Shown in pieces: positions 1 through 8,400 of a DNA stretch of 64,000 bases. Each line of letters opens with the position of its first letter. Position 1 is the stretch's first letter. The DNA is taken from the NCBI GenBank assembly GCA_964529795.1, contig CAZGXM010000002.1:37197-101196 (forward strand). The letters run 5' to 3'. Origin of the DNA: CAZGXM01 sp964529795 (GTDB lineage Bacteria; Bacillota; JADQBR01). The position numbers and the translations under genes are program-made. Under the pieces are notes generated by a model that saw only the letters and a list, made by a program, of their open reading frames with translations, was not told the origin of the DNA and did no database searches.

Positions 1-123
1 TGCACCTACCAGGGGAAGCCCCGTTCCAACCAGGACCTTTTCCCCGTCATGCAGCAGCCTGCTTGAGGCAATTACCATCATTTCCAGTTGACTGTATTGA
101 TAACTTCTGCTTTCTTCAGGCAC
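1..123 (-). CDS. CoA-transferase, beta subunit (N-terminal part, runs off the window)
   Basis: Only the first 41 codons are present. The gene begins with GTG at 123 and leaves the window at base 1. The start codon directly follows the TAA of the alpha-subunit gene, and a strong GGAGGTGA Shine-Dalgarno lies inside the end of that gene, so the two are translationally coupled. The residues (VPEESRSYQYSQLEMMVIAS, then a GTGLPLVGA stretch) fit the start of the beta subunit of a family I two-subunit CoA-transferase of the glutaconate type. Such an enzyme moves CoA from an acyl-CoA donor to a free carboxylic acid. The partner subunit next door supports this. The substrate cannot be named. Confidence 0.8.
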   Translation of the reverse strand, partial: MPEESRSYQYSQLEMMVIASSRLLHDGEKVLVGTGLPLVGA

Positions 124-1122
124 TTACGTCACCTCCTCGAGCTTATCAAGCCGTCTCCTGATATGGGGGTTATACCCTAGTACGGTGTTAGCTCTAAGTT
201 GAAGCAGCTTTTTCAAGCCTACAAGCTGCAGGTAATCGTCGAAGCTTTTCATACCGTAAATCCACTTTTTACTCCAGGCATCCATTTTTTCCTGTTCCTT
301 GGAGGCTTCCAGGTAATCCCTAAACCACCAGGGGTCATTGTCATAAAACCCTTGTAAAGCGGTGGGGTGGGCTCCGTAAGGAACTTCTACAATTGCATCA
401 ACCACTTCCCCGGGAATGGTATTCAATTCAGGATTGTGCGCCATTGCTTCAGTAGGGACTATTCTTTCTGCGGACACAATGGTTACTTTTGAAGCAACTG
501 CGGCGTAGTAGTCCAAAAATGCACCGCCGCTGATGCGAACAGTTCCGTCTTCGCCAACCTCTTGGGCGTGAATAAGACAAACATCCGGTCTCAGCGCCGG
601 AATCAAAGCTACTGTTTCTCCTTCCCAAAAGGGGTCTTCCATCAGCACCACTTTCTTTTTAGGCACTTTCTCGTCCTTACCTCTCAGGGTTTTAAACCCG
701 TCTAATTCAGGATTGATAATATCTGACCCCTTTAAGGACTTGGTGGGAATAAACGGGATACCCATTGCCCCGGCAATAATCCTTAATGCGCCTGTGGCTA
801 CGGTCCAGTCATCATGAAAAAATGTCCCTTTGTACCGTTGCTCTTCCATCCTGCGCCTGAAATTGTAAGGGTGACCAAAGACTTCGTGGCCGATATAATT
901 GCTTTCTGTTTTGGAAATACAACCGCAACCAATCAACAAGTCGATCTCTGGCCCCCCGGGGTTTGCTACCAGGTGTAGTTCTTTCTTTCTGCTTTTGATA
1001 ATCTCATAAACCATGGCCATGGGTTTGCGTACCACGGTCCATCCGCCAGTCCATAACCTGTCACCGTCTTTTAAAAATTCGGGGACATCTTGCAAGGATA
1101 TCCTTTTGTTTTTTTCCGTCAT
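124..1122 (-). CDS. CoA-transferase, alpha subunit (glutaconate CoA-transferase-like)
   Basis: A 332-residue protein of the family I CoA-transferase alpha type, resembling glutaconate CoA-transferase subunit A. It would form a heteromer with the product of the adjacent beta gene in the cytoplasm and transfer CoA between an acyl-CoA and a free acid. Visible features are the early GDRLWTGGW stretch, a glycine-rich segment (ANPGGPEIDLLIGCGC) and an ALRPDVCLIHAQ region. The start is placed at ATG 1122, behind a GGGAGGGG Shine-Dalgarno; an in-frame ATG at 1206 lacks one. A sigma-54 promoter lies about 110 bases upstream, and a sigma-54 activator gene precedes it on the same strand, so expression is probably inducible. 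Substrate unknown. Confidence 0.85.
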   Translation of the reverse strand: MTEKNKRISLQDVPEFLKDGDRLWTGGWTVVRKPMAMVYEIIKSRKKELHLVANPGGPEIDLLIGCGCISKTESNYIGHEVFGHPYNFRRRMEEQRYKGTFFHDDWTVATGALRIIAGAMGIPFIPTKSLKGSDIINPELDGFKTLRGKDEKVPKKKVVLMEDPFWEGETVALIPALRPDVCLIHAQEVGEDGTVRISGGAFLDYYAAVASKVTIVSAERIVPTEAMAHNPELNTIPGEVVDAIVEVPYGAHPTALQGFYDNDPWWFRDYLEASKEQEKMDAWSKKWIYGMKSFDDYLQLVGLKKLLQLRANTVLGYNPHIRRRLDKLEEVT

Positions 1123-1229
1123 CTCAACCCCTCCCGGGCAAACCTTGGCATTTCGACTAGGCAATAAATTTAACTCAATAAGGTTGCCAAAGCACTTTAT
1201 GACCAATTATTGCTTTTGATATAAAATAG

Positions 1230-1245
1230 TGCAAATAACGCGCCA
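1230..1245 (-). promoter_or_regulatory. Sigma-54 (-24/-12) promoter of the CoA-transferase genes
   Basis: Read on the minus strand the site is TGGCGC-N5-TTGCA, with GG and GC separated by exactly 10 bases, as required for sigma-54. It sits between the activator gene (ends 1394) and the CoA-transferase alpha start (1122), and predicts transcription starting near 1219. Confidence 0.8.
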
Positions 1246-1282
1246 TATCAGAATTGTCTGAATTCAAGCCATAAAAAACCGC

Positions 1283-1378
1283 TGGTGTTACAAAAATGCA
1301 TCACCTGCGGCTAATGCAAAGAGGCTATATTCTTTTTGATTATGCTTATTTCAACGCTGATACAAAACCGTAACACCA
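1283..1378. promoter_or_regulatory. Paired inverted 9-bp sites, probable activator-binding (UAS) sequences
   Basis: TGGTGTTAC at 1283-1291 and its exact reverse complement GTAACACCA at 1370-1378 flank the upstream side of the sigma-54 promoter, about 40-130 bases from its -24 element. That is the normal position of enhancer sites. Binding by the adjacent PAS/sigma-54 activator is inferred. Confidence 0.5.
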
Positions 1379-1393
1379 TGATGCAGTCCCGTA

Positions 1394-3133
1394 TCATATG
1401 AAGTCTTTTTCGGCATACTTTTGTAGTTTGCGAGAAACAGTTGCCTGGCTTACTCCCAGTTTTCGTGCTGCTGCCCTGGTGCTGCCGCATTCCTGGTAAG
1501 TTTTGAGAATAATTTCTTTTTCCTTTTCCATCAGGATTTCTTTAAGAGACTTGGTGGAGGCAATTACCGGATTTATACTGTTAATAATTTCATCGCTGAT
1601 AAGCTCAATATCTAAATTGAGACCTTGGCTCAGCACTACCAGGCGTTCAATTGTATTCTCAAGTTCTCTGACATTTCCCGGCCAATCGTAGGTCATTAGC
1701 TTGGCAACCATACCTTCAGGAAGCCTTTTCCTAAAACCATACTTTTGATTGAACCTTTGTAAAAAGTGGCCGACGAGGCTGGGGATGTCTTCTTTTCTGG
1801 CCCTTAAAGGGGGCAGGCTTATTTTGATAACATTTAACCTGTAGAAAAGGTCTTCGCGGAACCGACCTTCGTCAACCATACTCTTCAGGTCTTTGTTTGT
1901 TGCAGAAACCACCCGCACGTCAACCGCTATTTCCTGGTTGCCGCCAACACGCCGAATCTTTTTTTCCTGTATCGCTCTAAGCAGTTTTACCTGCATTTCC
2001 AGGGGCATTTCCCCGATTTCGTCCAAAAACAGCGTCCCACCCTTGGCGGCATCAAACAAACCGATTTTTCCTTTTTTATCCGCCCCGGTAAAAGCCCCTG
2101 GTACGTACCCGAATAACTCAGACTCCAATAATGCCGCCGGTAACGCGCCGCAGTTTACTGCAATGAAAGGGCCGTCTTTTCTCTGGCTGTTCCGGTGCAC
2201 CATTTTTGCGACCATTTCCTTACCGGTGCCGGTTTCACCGCAGATTAGGATGTTTGATTCCACCTGGGCTGCCTGAATTACAAGCTCAACTACTTTTTTC
2301 ATCTTGGCGCTTTCACCAATTAAATCTCCTTGAAACTCTTTAGCTCTTAATCTTTGCAACTCTGTCTCGTAACGCGTTGTTAATTCCTGAAACTTTTTAA
2401 TTTCTTCCTTAAGGTTATTCAACTCCGTCATATCTCTTATATTGGCAACAATACGTATAAGTTTTCCATTACTGTTAAAAACCGGACGGCCTGTAAGCAG
2501 TACTTCTTTTCCCCTGATGTTCAGGCACAGGTTTTTCGGTTTTAAGTCTTTCATGACATGCTTGCTCACTAAATCCGGCAGGTAGCCCTGTTTCTTCAAC
2601 TGCATTGCCGGTTTGCCGACAAATTCCTGAGCTTTTATCCCGACAATTTTTTCGTAGGCTTCATTCATGCGCAGCAGTATGCCGTTCCCGTCTAGGCTGA
2701 CCAAACCATCGGCGCTGAGGTTGATAATGTCATTTAATTCTTTATTTGTTTCTTCAATAGCATCAATTTTTTCTTCAGCCGCTTTTGTCTTTGTCAGGTC
2801 TTTTAGTATCACTAAACAGGTACCTGTGTCAAGAGGTATTATATTTGCTGTAAAATACTGTTTTGACAATGAAATTTCAACGTTTAATCTGGGATATTGC
2901 TGCATTAACGCTCCTTTTATATCCAGTTGCTCCAGTAACCGGTACAAGTGATTTGCAGCAATGCCTTCTTTGGACAATCTTTTTCTTAATTTATTTGCTT
3001 GAGGGTTGGCATCAATAATTTTTAAAGAAGCATCCACGAGCAATTTGCAATCAAAACTATTTTCCCAAAGGATGCGCCAGGAGGTATTTTCACCGGAGAA
3101 TATAGGCTCTGCATTAAAGTTATTTGTTTCCAA
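1394..3133 (-). CDS. PAS-domain sigma-54-dependent transcriptional activator
   Basis: A 579-residue enhancer-binding protein. The N-terminal 250 residues hold PAS-like sensory domains, including a clear one around residues 130-240. The central AAA+ domain has Walker A (GETGTGKE), the sigma-54 contact loop GAFTGA, Walker B (GTLFLDEIGEMP) and FREDLFYRLNV. The C-terminus is a Fis-type helix-turn-helix (TRAAARKLGVSQATVSRKL). There is no receiver domain, so it probably senses a small ligand or redox state through PAS rather than by phosphorylation. The TTG start at 3133 follows a GGGGGGATAACAG Shine-Dalgarno. It lies directly upstream of a sigma-54 promoter and two CoA-transferase genes on the same strand, its likely target. 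Confidence 0.9.
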   Translation of the reverse strand: METNNFNAEPIFSGENTSWRILWENSFDCKLLVDASLKIIDANPQANKLRKRLSKEGIAANHLYRLLEQLDIKGALMQQYPRLNVEISLSKQYFTANIIPLDTGTCLVILKDLTKTKAAEEKIDAIEETNKELNDIINLSADGLVSLDGNGILLRMNEAYEKIVGIKAQEFVGKPAMQLKKQGYLPDLVSKHVMKDLKPKNLCLNIRGKEVLLTGRPVFNSNGKLIRIVANIRDMTELNNLKEEIKKFQELTTRYETELQRLRAKEFQGDLIGESAKMKKVVELVIQAAQVESNILICGETGTGKEMVAKMVHRNSQRKDGPFIAVNCGALPAALLESELFGYVPGAFTGADKKGKIGLFDAAKGGTLFLDEIGEMPLEMQVKLLRAIQEKKIRRVGGNQEIAVDVRVVSATNKDLKSMVDEGRFREDLFYRLNVIKISLPPLRARKEDIPSLVGHFLQRFNQKYGFRKRLPEGMVAKLMTYDWPGNVRELENTIERLVVLSQGLNLDIELISDEIINSINPVIASTKSLKEILMEKEKEIILKTYQECGSTRAAARKLGVSQATVSRKLQKYAEKDFI

Positions 3134-3256
3134 CTGTTATCCCCCCAAACTTGTTAAGCTTTCGCATAGTATGTTTTATTCAAGTTCAACATTTCGAGGA
3201 TATATTCCTGTATTTCTTTGTCAAAGACTGAAAAAAGCGATCCTTTCTCGTTGATG

Positions 3257-3285
3257 TTGACGTTGGGCTTGATTTATCCTATGAT
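3257..3285 (+). promoter_or_regulatory. Sigma-A-type promoter for the plus-strand activator gene
   Basis: TTGACG (3257-3262), a 17-base spacer, then TATGAT (3280-3285). It lies about 60 bases upstream of the ATG at 3348 in the divergent region between two activator genes, indicating housekeeping expression of the regulator itself. Confidence 0.65.
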
Positions 3286-3347
3286 TCCAATAAAGAGTGA
3301 AAAAAATTACGTCAAGTTTTAAAAGTATTCCTTTTTGGAGGTGTCTC

Positions 3348-5069
3348 ATGCTTGCAACCCAACGGTCCTTTCAATTAGAGGCAGCTCTTAATGCTGCTTA
3401 TAATGCTATTATTATCATTGATAGAGATGCCAAAGTTATTTTTGCTAACCGTGCTGCAGAGGAAATCATCGGGATTCCTGTTATAAAAATACTGTGGAAG
3501 CATATAAAGGACGTAGTGCCCAATACCCAGTTAGATAAAGTTCTTGTTGACGGCAAACCTAGCCTGCATAACAGGGTAACTATTAATGAGCATGTTATCA
3601 TTACCAACCGCACACCTATTTTACGGGATGGGGAGGTTGTTGGTGCAGTAGCGGTATTTCAGGATATCACCAAGCTGCAGAAGGCACTCAAAGAGTTGGA
3701 TAGTGCTCGTGATATGTTGGCTATGCTGGAAACTGGTTTGGAACATGTTTCTGATGGGATAGTGATGGTGGATAAAGAAGGTCATATTACGATGATGACT
3801 GACGCTTATGCCCGGTTTCTCGGTGTGGATCTTGACGAAGTTGTTGGCAAACATGTGACGGAAGTTATTGAGAACACCCGGATGCATATTGTACTTAAGA
3901 CTGGAAAGGCGGAAATAGGTGAAATACAACGCATTAAAGGCAGGGATACGGTGGTGATGCGTATTCCAATTAAAAGCAGCGGTGAAGTCATTGGCGGTAT
4001 CGGACAGGTAATGTTCCAGGATGTTTCTGATCTGAAAAAATTGGCTGAACGGCTGCATCTTGCCGAAAGCAAATTAGAATATTATAAACAGGAATACAAG
4101 CGGTGGCAGCGGTCTCGTTATAACTTTTCCAGCATTGTTGGCGAGAGTTCCCAGATCACCTTGGCAAAAGAGCTTGCTCAGCGCGTGGCAAAAAGTCGTT
4201 CCACTGTTCTTATTCAAGGGGAAAGCGGTACGGGTAAGGAACTGCTTGCCCATGCAATTCACGGGGCCAGCCCGCGGCAGGAGCAGGCCTTCATCAGGGT
4301 AAACTGCGCCGCAATCCCTAAAGACTTACTGGAAGCCGAGCTGTTTGGTTATGAAGAGGGGGCGTTTACCGGGGCCAAAAAGGGCGGGAAGCCGGGTAAA
4401 ATCAAGCTGGCAGATAAAGGTACTATCTTTCTCGATGAAATTGGTGATATGCCAATGGAGATGCAGATGAAACTGCTCCGGGTGTTGCAGGAAAGGGAAG
4501 TGGAAAAGATAGGTTCAACGGCAGTGGAAAAAGTTGATATCCGTGTAATCGCTGCTACAAACAGGGATCTTCAGCGAATGGTAGCTGAAGGTACGTTTCG
4601 CAAAGACCTTTATTACCGTTTGAATGTAGTTAATATTTATCTGCCCCCGTTAAGAGAACATCCTGAGGATATTCCTCTTTTAATGCGGCGCTTGATAGAA
4701 AAGCTTAACCGTGACTTGGGTACGGCGGTAAGTGGTGTGAGCGCTGAGGTGGAGGAATTGTTCCTCAAGTACAACTGGCCGGGTAATGTAAGAGAGCTGG
4801 AGAACATTTTGGAGAGGGCAATGAACGTTATGGAGGGGTCGGTGATTAAGCTCAAGGACCTGCCTATCTACCTGCAGGATTATGAACTTACCGGTAGCTC
4901 ACAAATTGTGGGCGAAACTCTAGAACAGGAGTTGGAGTTAGCCGAGAAACGTGCTATCAAACGTGCACTAAAATATGCCAAGGGAAATAAAAACAAGGCT
5001 GCCAAATTACTTAACATTCACCGGGCCACCCTTTACCGGAAAATAGAAAAGTACCAGCTGGATGTGTAG
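3348..5069 (+). CDS. PAS-domain sigma-54-dependent transcriptional activator
   Basis: A 573-residue enhancer-binding protein, divergent from the previous one and of the same architecture. Two PAS domains (about residues 10-115 and 125-235) precede an AAA+ domain with Walker A GESGTGKE, GAFTGAKKGG, Walker B GTIFLDEIGDMP and a FRKDLYYRLNV segment. The Fis-type C-terminus contains GNKNKAAKLLNIHRATLYRK. ATG 3348 is chosen because GGAGGTG lies seven bases before it; an upstream in-frame ATG at 3297 has no such site. The next gene downstream, a CoA-transferase, has a sigma-54 promoter and is the obvious target. The ligand is unknown. Confidence 0.9.
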   Translation: MLATQRSFQLEAALNAAYNAIIIIDRDAKVIFANRAAEEIIGIPVIKILWKHIKDVVPNTQLDKVLVDGKPSLHNRVTINEHVIITNRTPILRDGEVVGAVAVFQDITKLQKALKELDSARDMLAMLETGLEHVSDGIVMVDKEGHITMMTDAYARFLGVDLDEVVGKHVTEVIENTRMHIVLKTGKAEIGEIQRIKGRDTVVMRIPIKSSGEVIGGIGQVMFQDVSDLKKLAERLHLAESKLEYYKQEYKRWQRSRYNFSSIVGESSQITLAKELAQRVAKSRSTVLIQGESGTGKELLAHAIHGASPRQEQAFIRVNCAAIPKDLLEAELFGYEEGAFTGAKKGGKPGKIKLADKGTIFLDEIGDMPMEMQMKLLRVLQEREVEKIGSTAVEKVDIRVIAATNRDLQRMVAEGTFRKDLYYRLNVVNIYLPPLREHPEDIPLLMRRLIEKLNRDLGTAVSGVSAEVEELFLKYNWPGNVRELENILERAMNVMEGSVIKLKDLPIYLQDYELTGSSQIVGETLEQELELAEKRAIKRALKYAKGNKNKAAKLLNIHRATLYRKIEKYQLDV

Positions 5070-5087
5070 CTTAGCCGCGACATGTCG

Positions 5088-5148
5088 CCTTGGTGCGAAG
5101 ATTGGTGACTGGGTTGGTATACCAGGTGTTGTTTTTCATAATAACACT
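5088..5148. promoter_or_regulatory. Cluster of palindromes upstream of a sigma-54 promoter (probable UAS)
   Basis: The 301-base gap 5070-5370 contains perfect palindromes CGACATGTCG (5088-5097) and TGGTATACCA (5115-5124), then half-sites AGGTGTT (5124-5130) and TAACACT (5142-5148). These half-sites resemble the TGGTGTTAC/GTAACACCA pair at the divergent CoA-transferase locus. They lie 150-200 bases upstream of the sigma-54 promoter. The remainder up to 5280 is AT-rich with repeated AATTTAAAT and no gene. Confidence 0.4.
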
Positions 5149-5292
5149 AACGCTGTCGCGCGATTGCAACAATAAGGCCAGGCTAATTTATATGAAATTT
5201 AAATGACAACTATTAATTTAAATTAATTTAAATGATGCAGAGCAAGCGATGGCGTCATTTGTTTTTAGAAGGAACTTTACTTTTTGAAAAAG

Positions 5293-5308
5293 TGGCATAA
5301 ATTTTGCT
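5293..5308 (+). promoter_or_regulatory. Sigma-54 (-24/-12) promoter of the propionate-CoA-transferase-like gene
   Basis: TGGCAT-N5-TTGCT with GG and GC exactly 10 bases apart. Transcription would begin near 5320, about 50 bases before the TTG start at 5371. The sigma-54 activator gene ends 220 bases upstream. Confidence 0.8.
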
Positions 5309-5370
5309 TTATTTAAAAGTTCGACAGAAAGTTCAGTAAAAAGCCAATAACATTTAAAAGGAGGGTAACG

Positions 5371-6939
5371 TTGAAGCCGAAAATTCTCAGCCCCGCCCAG
5401 GCGGTGGAATTGATTAAGGATGGAAGTACAGTTGCCATTGACGGGTTTGTAGGTCACGGGCATCCGGAAGAGCTTACTATTGCACTGGAAGAAAGGTTTA
5501 TTGAGACCGGCCACCCAAGGGACCTCACTCTGGTTTACGCTGCCGGCCAGGGTGACGGGCAGACCAAAGGAATGAATCACCTTGCTCATGAGGAGTTGGT
5601 TAAACGGGTCATAGGTGGGCACTGGAACTTAGCTCCAAAATTAGGTGCTTTGGCCATAGCCAACAAGATTGAGGCATACAATTTTCCACAAGGTGTAGTG
5701 GCCCATTTGTTCCGGGATATTGCTGCCGGTAAGCCCGGTACCATTACTCATATTGGGTTGAAAACCTTTGTTGACCCCCGCCTGGAAGGGGGAAAATTGA
5801 ACACTGTTACCAATGAGGATTTAGTTGAGCTGATTAATATCCACGGCAGAGAATACTTGCTTTATAAGACTTTCCCTATTGATGTAGCTTTTATCAGGGG
5901 TACCAGTGCCGATGAACATGGGAACATATCCATGGAAAAGGAAGCGCTCACCCTGGAAGGCCTTTCCATCGCCCAAGCAGTAAAAAACTGTGGGGGGATA
6001 GTCATTGTACAGGTTGAGCGTTTGCGGAGGCATGGAACCGTAGATCCGAAATTAGTCAAAATTCCGGGCATGTTGGTAAATGCGGTCGTGATAGCAAGAC
6101 CGGAAAATCACATGCAGTCATTTGGAGAACAGTATAACCCTTCTTTTAGCGGGGAAATTCGTGTTCCTTTGGAGTCTATTCCCCCGTTACCATTGAATGA
6201 GCGTAAAGTGATCAGCAGGCGTGCTGCAATGGAACTCACTCCCGGTGCAGTGGTGAACCTGGGTATTGGCATGCCGGAAGGTATTGCCGCCGTGGCGGCG
6301 GAAGAGGGTTTTTCCGACCATATGATTTTGACGATTGAGGCGGGACCTATTGGCGGTATCCCGGCGGGTGGATTAAATTTCGGCGCTGCATACAACCCCG
6401 ACTGTATAATTGACCAGCCAAACCAGTTTGACTTTTATGACGGTGGCGGGTTGGATGTGGCCTTTTTGGGAATGGCCCAGGTGGACTCCTTTGGAAATGT
6501 CAACGTAAGTCGCTATGGGCCGCGGATTGCCGGTGCCGGTGGCTTTATCAATATTACACAGACTGCCAAGAAGGTGGTTTATTGTGGAACCTTTACTGCT
6601 TCCGGATTGCAAGTGTCGGTATCAGGTGGAAAACTTGCCATTGATCAGGAAGGGACAAAGAGGAAATTTGTTTGTAATGTTGACCAAGTTACATTCAGCG
6701 GAGATTATTCCAGGGAGAAGGGGCAGAAGGTACTTTATGTCACAGAACGCGCGGTGTTTGAGTTGAAACCCGGTGGGTTGACCCTGATAGAAGTTGCACC
6801 CGGTATTGATATAAAACGACAGGTTCTTGATCAAATGGATTTTAAGCCGTTAATTTCCGACGAGATCAGGGTTATGGACAACAGGATCTTCCGGAAAGAG
6901 CCGCTCGGGTTAGCGATGAGAATGAAACTGGTTGGCTAG
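5371..6939 (+). CDS. Acyl CoA-transferase, single-chain (propionate/acetate CoA-transferase type)
   Basis: A 522-residue family I CoA-transferase in which the alpha and beta halves are fused, as in propionate CoA-transferase (Pct/YdiF). The N-terminal half carries DGFVGHGHPEEL, and the C-terminal half carries NLGIGMPEGIA and the active-site region TIEAGPIGGIPAGG. Glu323 in this segment should form the glutamyl-CoA thioester. The enzyme would activate a short-chain or hydroxy acid with CoA from acetyl- or propionyl-CoA in the cytoplasm. The TTG start is supported by AAGGAGGG five bases upstream. It is driven by a sigma-54 promoter and sits next to a PAS sigma-54 activator. Length matches the family. 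Confidence 0.88.
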   Translation: MKPKILSPAQAVELIKDGSTVAIDGFVGHGHPEELTIALEERFIETGHPRDLTLVYAAGQGDGQTKGMNHLAHEELVKRVIGGHWNLAPKLGALAIANKIEAYNFPQGVVAHLFRDIAAGKPGTITHIGLKTFVDPRLEGGKLNTVTNEDLVELINIHGREYLLYKTFPIDVAFIRGTSADEHGNISMEKEALTLEGLSIAQAVKNCGGIVIVQVERLRRHGTVDPKLVKIPGMLVNAVVIARPENHMQSFGEQYNPSFSGEIRVPLESIPPLPLNERKVISRRAAMELTPGAVVNLGIGMPEGIAAVAAEEGFSDHMILTIEAGPIGGIPAGGLNFGAAYNPDCIIDQPNQFDFYDGGGLDVAFLGMAQVDSFGNVNVSRYGPRIAGAGGFINITQTAKKVVYCGTFTASGLQVSVSGGKLAIDQEGTKRKFVCNVDQVTFSGDYSREKGQKVLYVTERAVFELKPGGLTLIEVAPGIDIKRQVLDQMDFKPLISDEIRVMDNRIFRKEPLGLAMRMKLVG

Positions 6940-7170
6940 TAAGTAAAAGCAATTAATTATACGATATTCATAAGTTTCAGAATAAAAACAAAATTGACAC
7001 AAAAATTTTTAAGGCGTGCGAATTGTTTAAGGTGGATGTCCGGCAGGGCCATTGGACCGTGGACCAGGAAAAAATTTTCTCAAGGAGGTGAGGACGGTCA
7101 TCATATTAGTTTGGTAGGCTGAAAATTTTCAAGGATATTTTGAGATTTTAACCAAAGGAGGAGAAAAGCT

Positions 7171-8307
7171 TTGTTTGTTAATAAGAAGTTACGGGTAATT
7201 GTGCTTTTTCTAATTGTTGTGATGGTCGGTGTTCTTGTTGCCGGTTGTGGCAGTGGGGGGACGAAGCAAACTTCCACTGAAGGAAAGAATGATACAGGCA
7301 GTGCGGCCAAGCCTGAGAAGACCTATACGTTAAAGATTGCCACTACTTGGCCGGAGTCCATTTCCTTGCATAAGATGCCCCAGAAATTTGCCGAAATCGT
7401 TAACAAAACCAGTAATGGTAGGCTGAAAGTGGAAGTATACCCCGCTGGGGCATTAATGGGTGCTGCCGAAGTACTGGATGCTGCCAGTTCCGGTACTATT
7501 GACGGATATCATGATTACGCCGGTTACTGGATTGGCAAGATGCCCGGCGCTCCTTTCTTTGCGTCAGTCCCGATGGTAATGGACTCGCCTGACCTGTACC
7601 TGTCATGGATTTACGAAGGCGGCGGCCTGGAGTTGTGGCAGAAGATGTATGACCAGGCGGGCTACAACGTCAAAGTATTCCCGCTGGGCATCACTCACCC
7701 GGAGATTTTGGCCCAGGCAAACAAGCCCATGAAGACATTTGACGACTGGCAGGGACTTAAGTACAGGACTGTCGGCTGGTGGGGCGACATCTTACGCGAA
7801 TTCGGCGTTGCCGTGACCAGTCTCCCGGGCGCCGAGGTTTACCCGGCCCTGGAGAGGGGCGTTATTGACGCGGCAGAATTCAGTACACCGTACAACAACA
7901 AGGTGCTGGGTTTTGACGAGATTACCAAGTACCTCACCGGTCCCGGTATGCACCAGCCTGCAACGATGCTGTCCATGGGTATCAACAAGGATGTCTGGAA
8001 CCAACTGCCCGAAGACCTGCAGGTACTGATAGAAGAGTCAGCCCGCGCTGCGACCCTGTGGGGCTGGCTGTACGACTTGAATGAAAGCATGAAGGCCCTG
8101 AAAGACATGGAAGCTGAAGGCATGGAAGAAGTTAAAGTTGACCCCGAGGTACAGAAAAAGCTATATGACATTACGGTCAAATACCTGGACAAGAAGGCAC
8201 AAGAAGAAGGTGGTATCTTTGCTGAGATTTGGGACTCCATGAGGAACTACCGTAAACAGTTTATTGATTACGAAGACTTTATGATGCCGATTAGGGTTAA
8301 GGAATAG
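7171..8307 (+). CDS. TRAP transporter solute-binding lipoprotein (DctP family)
   Basis: A 378-residue substrate-binding protein for a tripartite ATP-independent transporter. The N-terminus has a lysine-containing start, a hydrophobic segment and a lipobox ending VAGC, so it should be a membrane-anchored lipoprotein outside the cell. The body shows typical DctP segments such as LKIATTWPES, FDDWQGLKYRT and the AEFSTPYNNKVLGF region. A Trp-rich, mannonate/2-oxoacid-like character suggests an organic acid ligand, but the substrate is not identifiable. TTG 7171 follows AAAGGAGGAG. The membrane subunits follow after a strong hairpin. The upstream 231 bases show a TTGACA near 6993 but no convincing -10. 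Confidence 0.9.
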   Translation: MFVNKKLRVIVLFLIVVMVGVLVAGCGSGGTKQTSTEGKNDTGSAAKPEKTYTLKIATTWPESISLHKMPQKFAEIVNKTSNGRLKVEVYPAGALMGAAEVLDAASSGTIDGYHDYAGYWIGKMPGAPFFASVPMVMDSPDLYLSWIYEGGGLELWQKMYDQAGYNVKVFPLGITHPEILAQANKPMKTFDDWQGLKYRTVGWWGDILREFGVAVTSLPGAEVYPALERGVIDAAEFSTPYNNKVLGFDEITKYLTGPGMHQPATMLSMGINKDVWNQLPEDLQVLIEESARAATLWGWLYDLNESMKALKDMEAEGMEEVKVDPEVQKKLYDITVKYLDKKAQEEGGIFAEIWDSMRNYRKQFIDYEDFMMPIRVKE

Positions 8308-8324
8308 CGACTGTTGTCAGGGTT

Positions 8325-8356
8325 AGGGGGCCGGTCGCAGCAGCGACCCGTGCCCT
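8325..8356 (+). other. Intercistronic hairpin between TRAP binding protein and permease genes
   Basis: Arms 8325-8338 and 8343-8356 pair at 11 of 14 positions around an AGCA tetraloop, with no run of T after it. This looks like an mRNA-stabilising or processing hairpin that would let the binding protein be made in excess over the permease. Confidence 0.5.
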
Positions 8357-8400
8357 CTAAATACCCTGCCGGGCTGTTTTTGAAAGGAGCGTAGAAGTTT

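Noticed and set aside
6990..7020. TTGACA upstream of the TRAP binding-protein gene as a sigma-A promoter
   Set aside because: No acceptable -10 hexamer lies 16-18 bases downstream, and the GG-N10-GC matches nearby are poor for sigma-54.
7087..7116. Nine-codon GTG frame after AAGGAGGTG before the TRAP genes
   Set aside because: Too short to judge; the GTG is part of the Shine-Dalgarno-like sequence itself.
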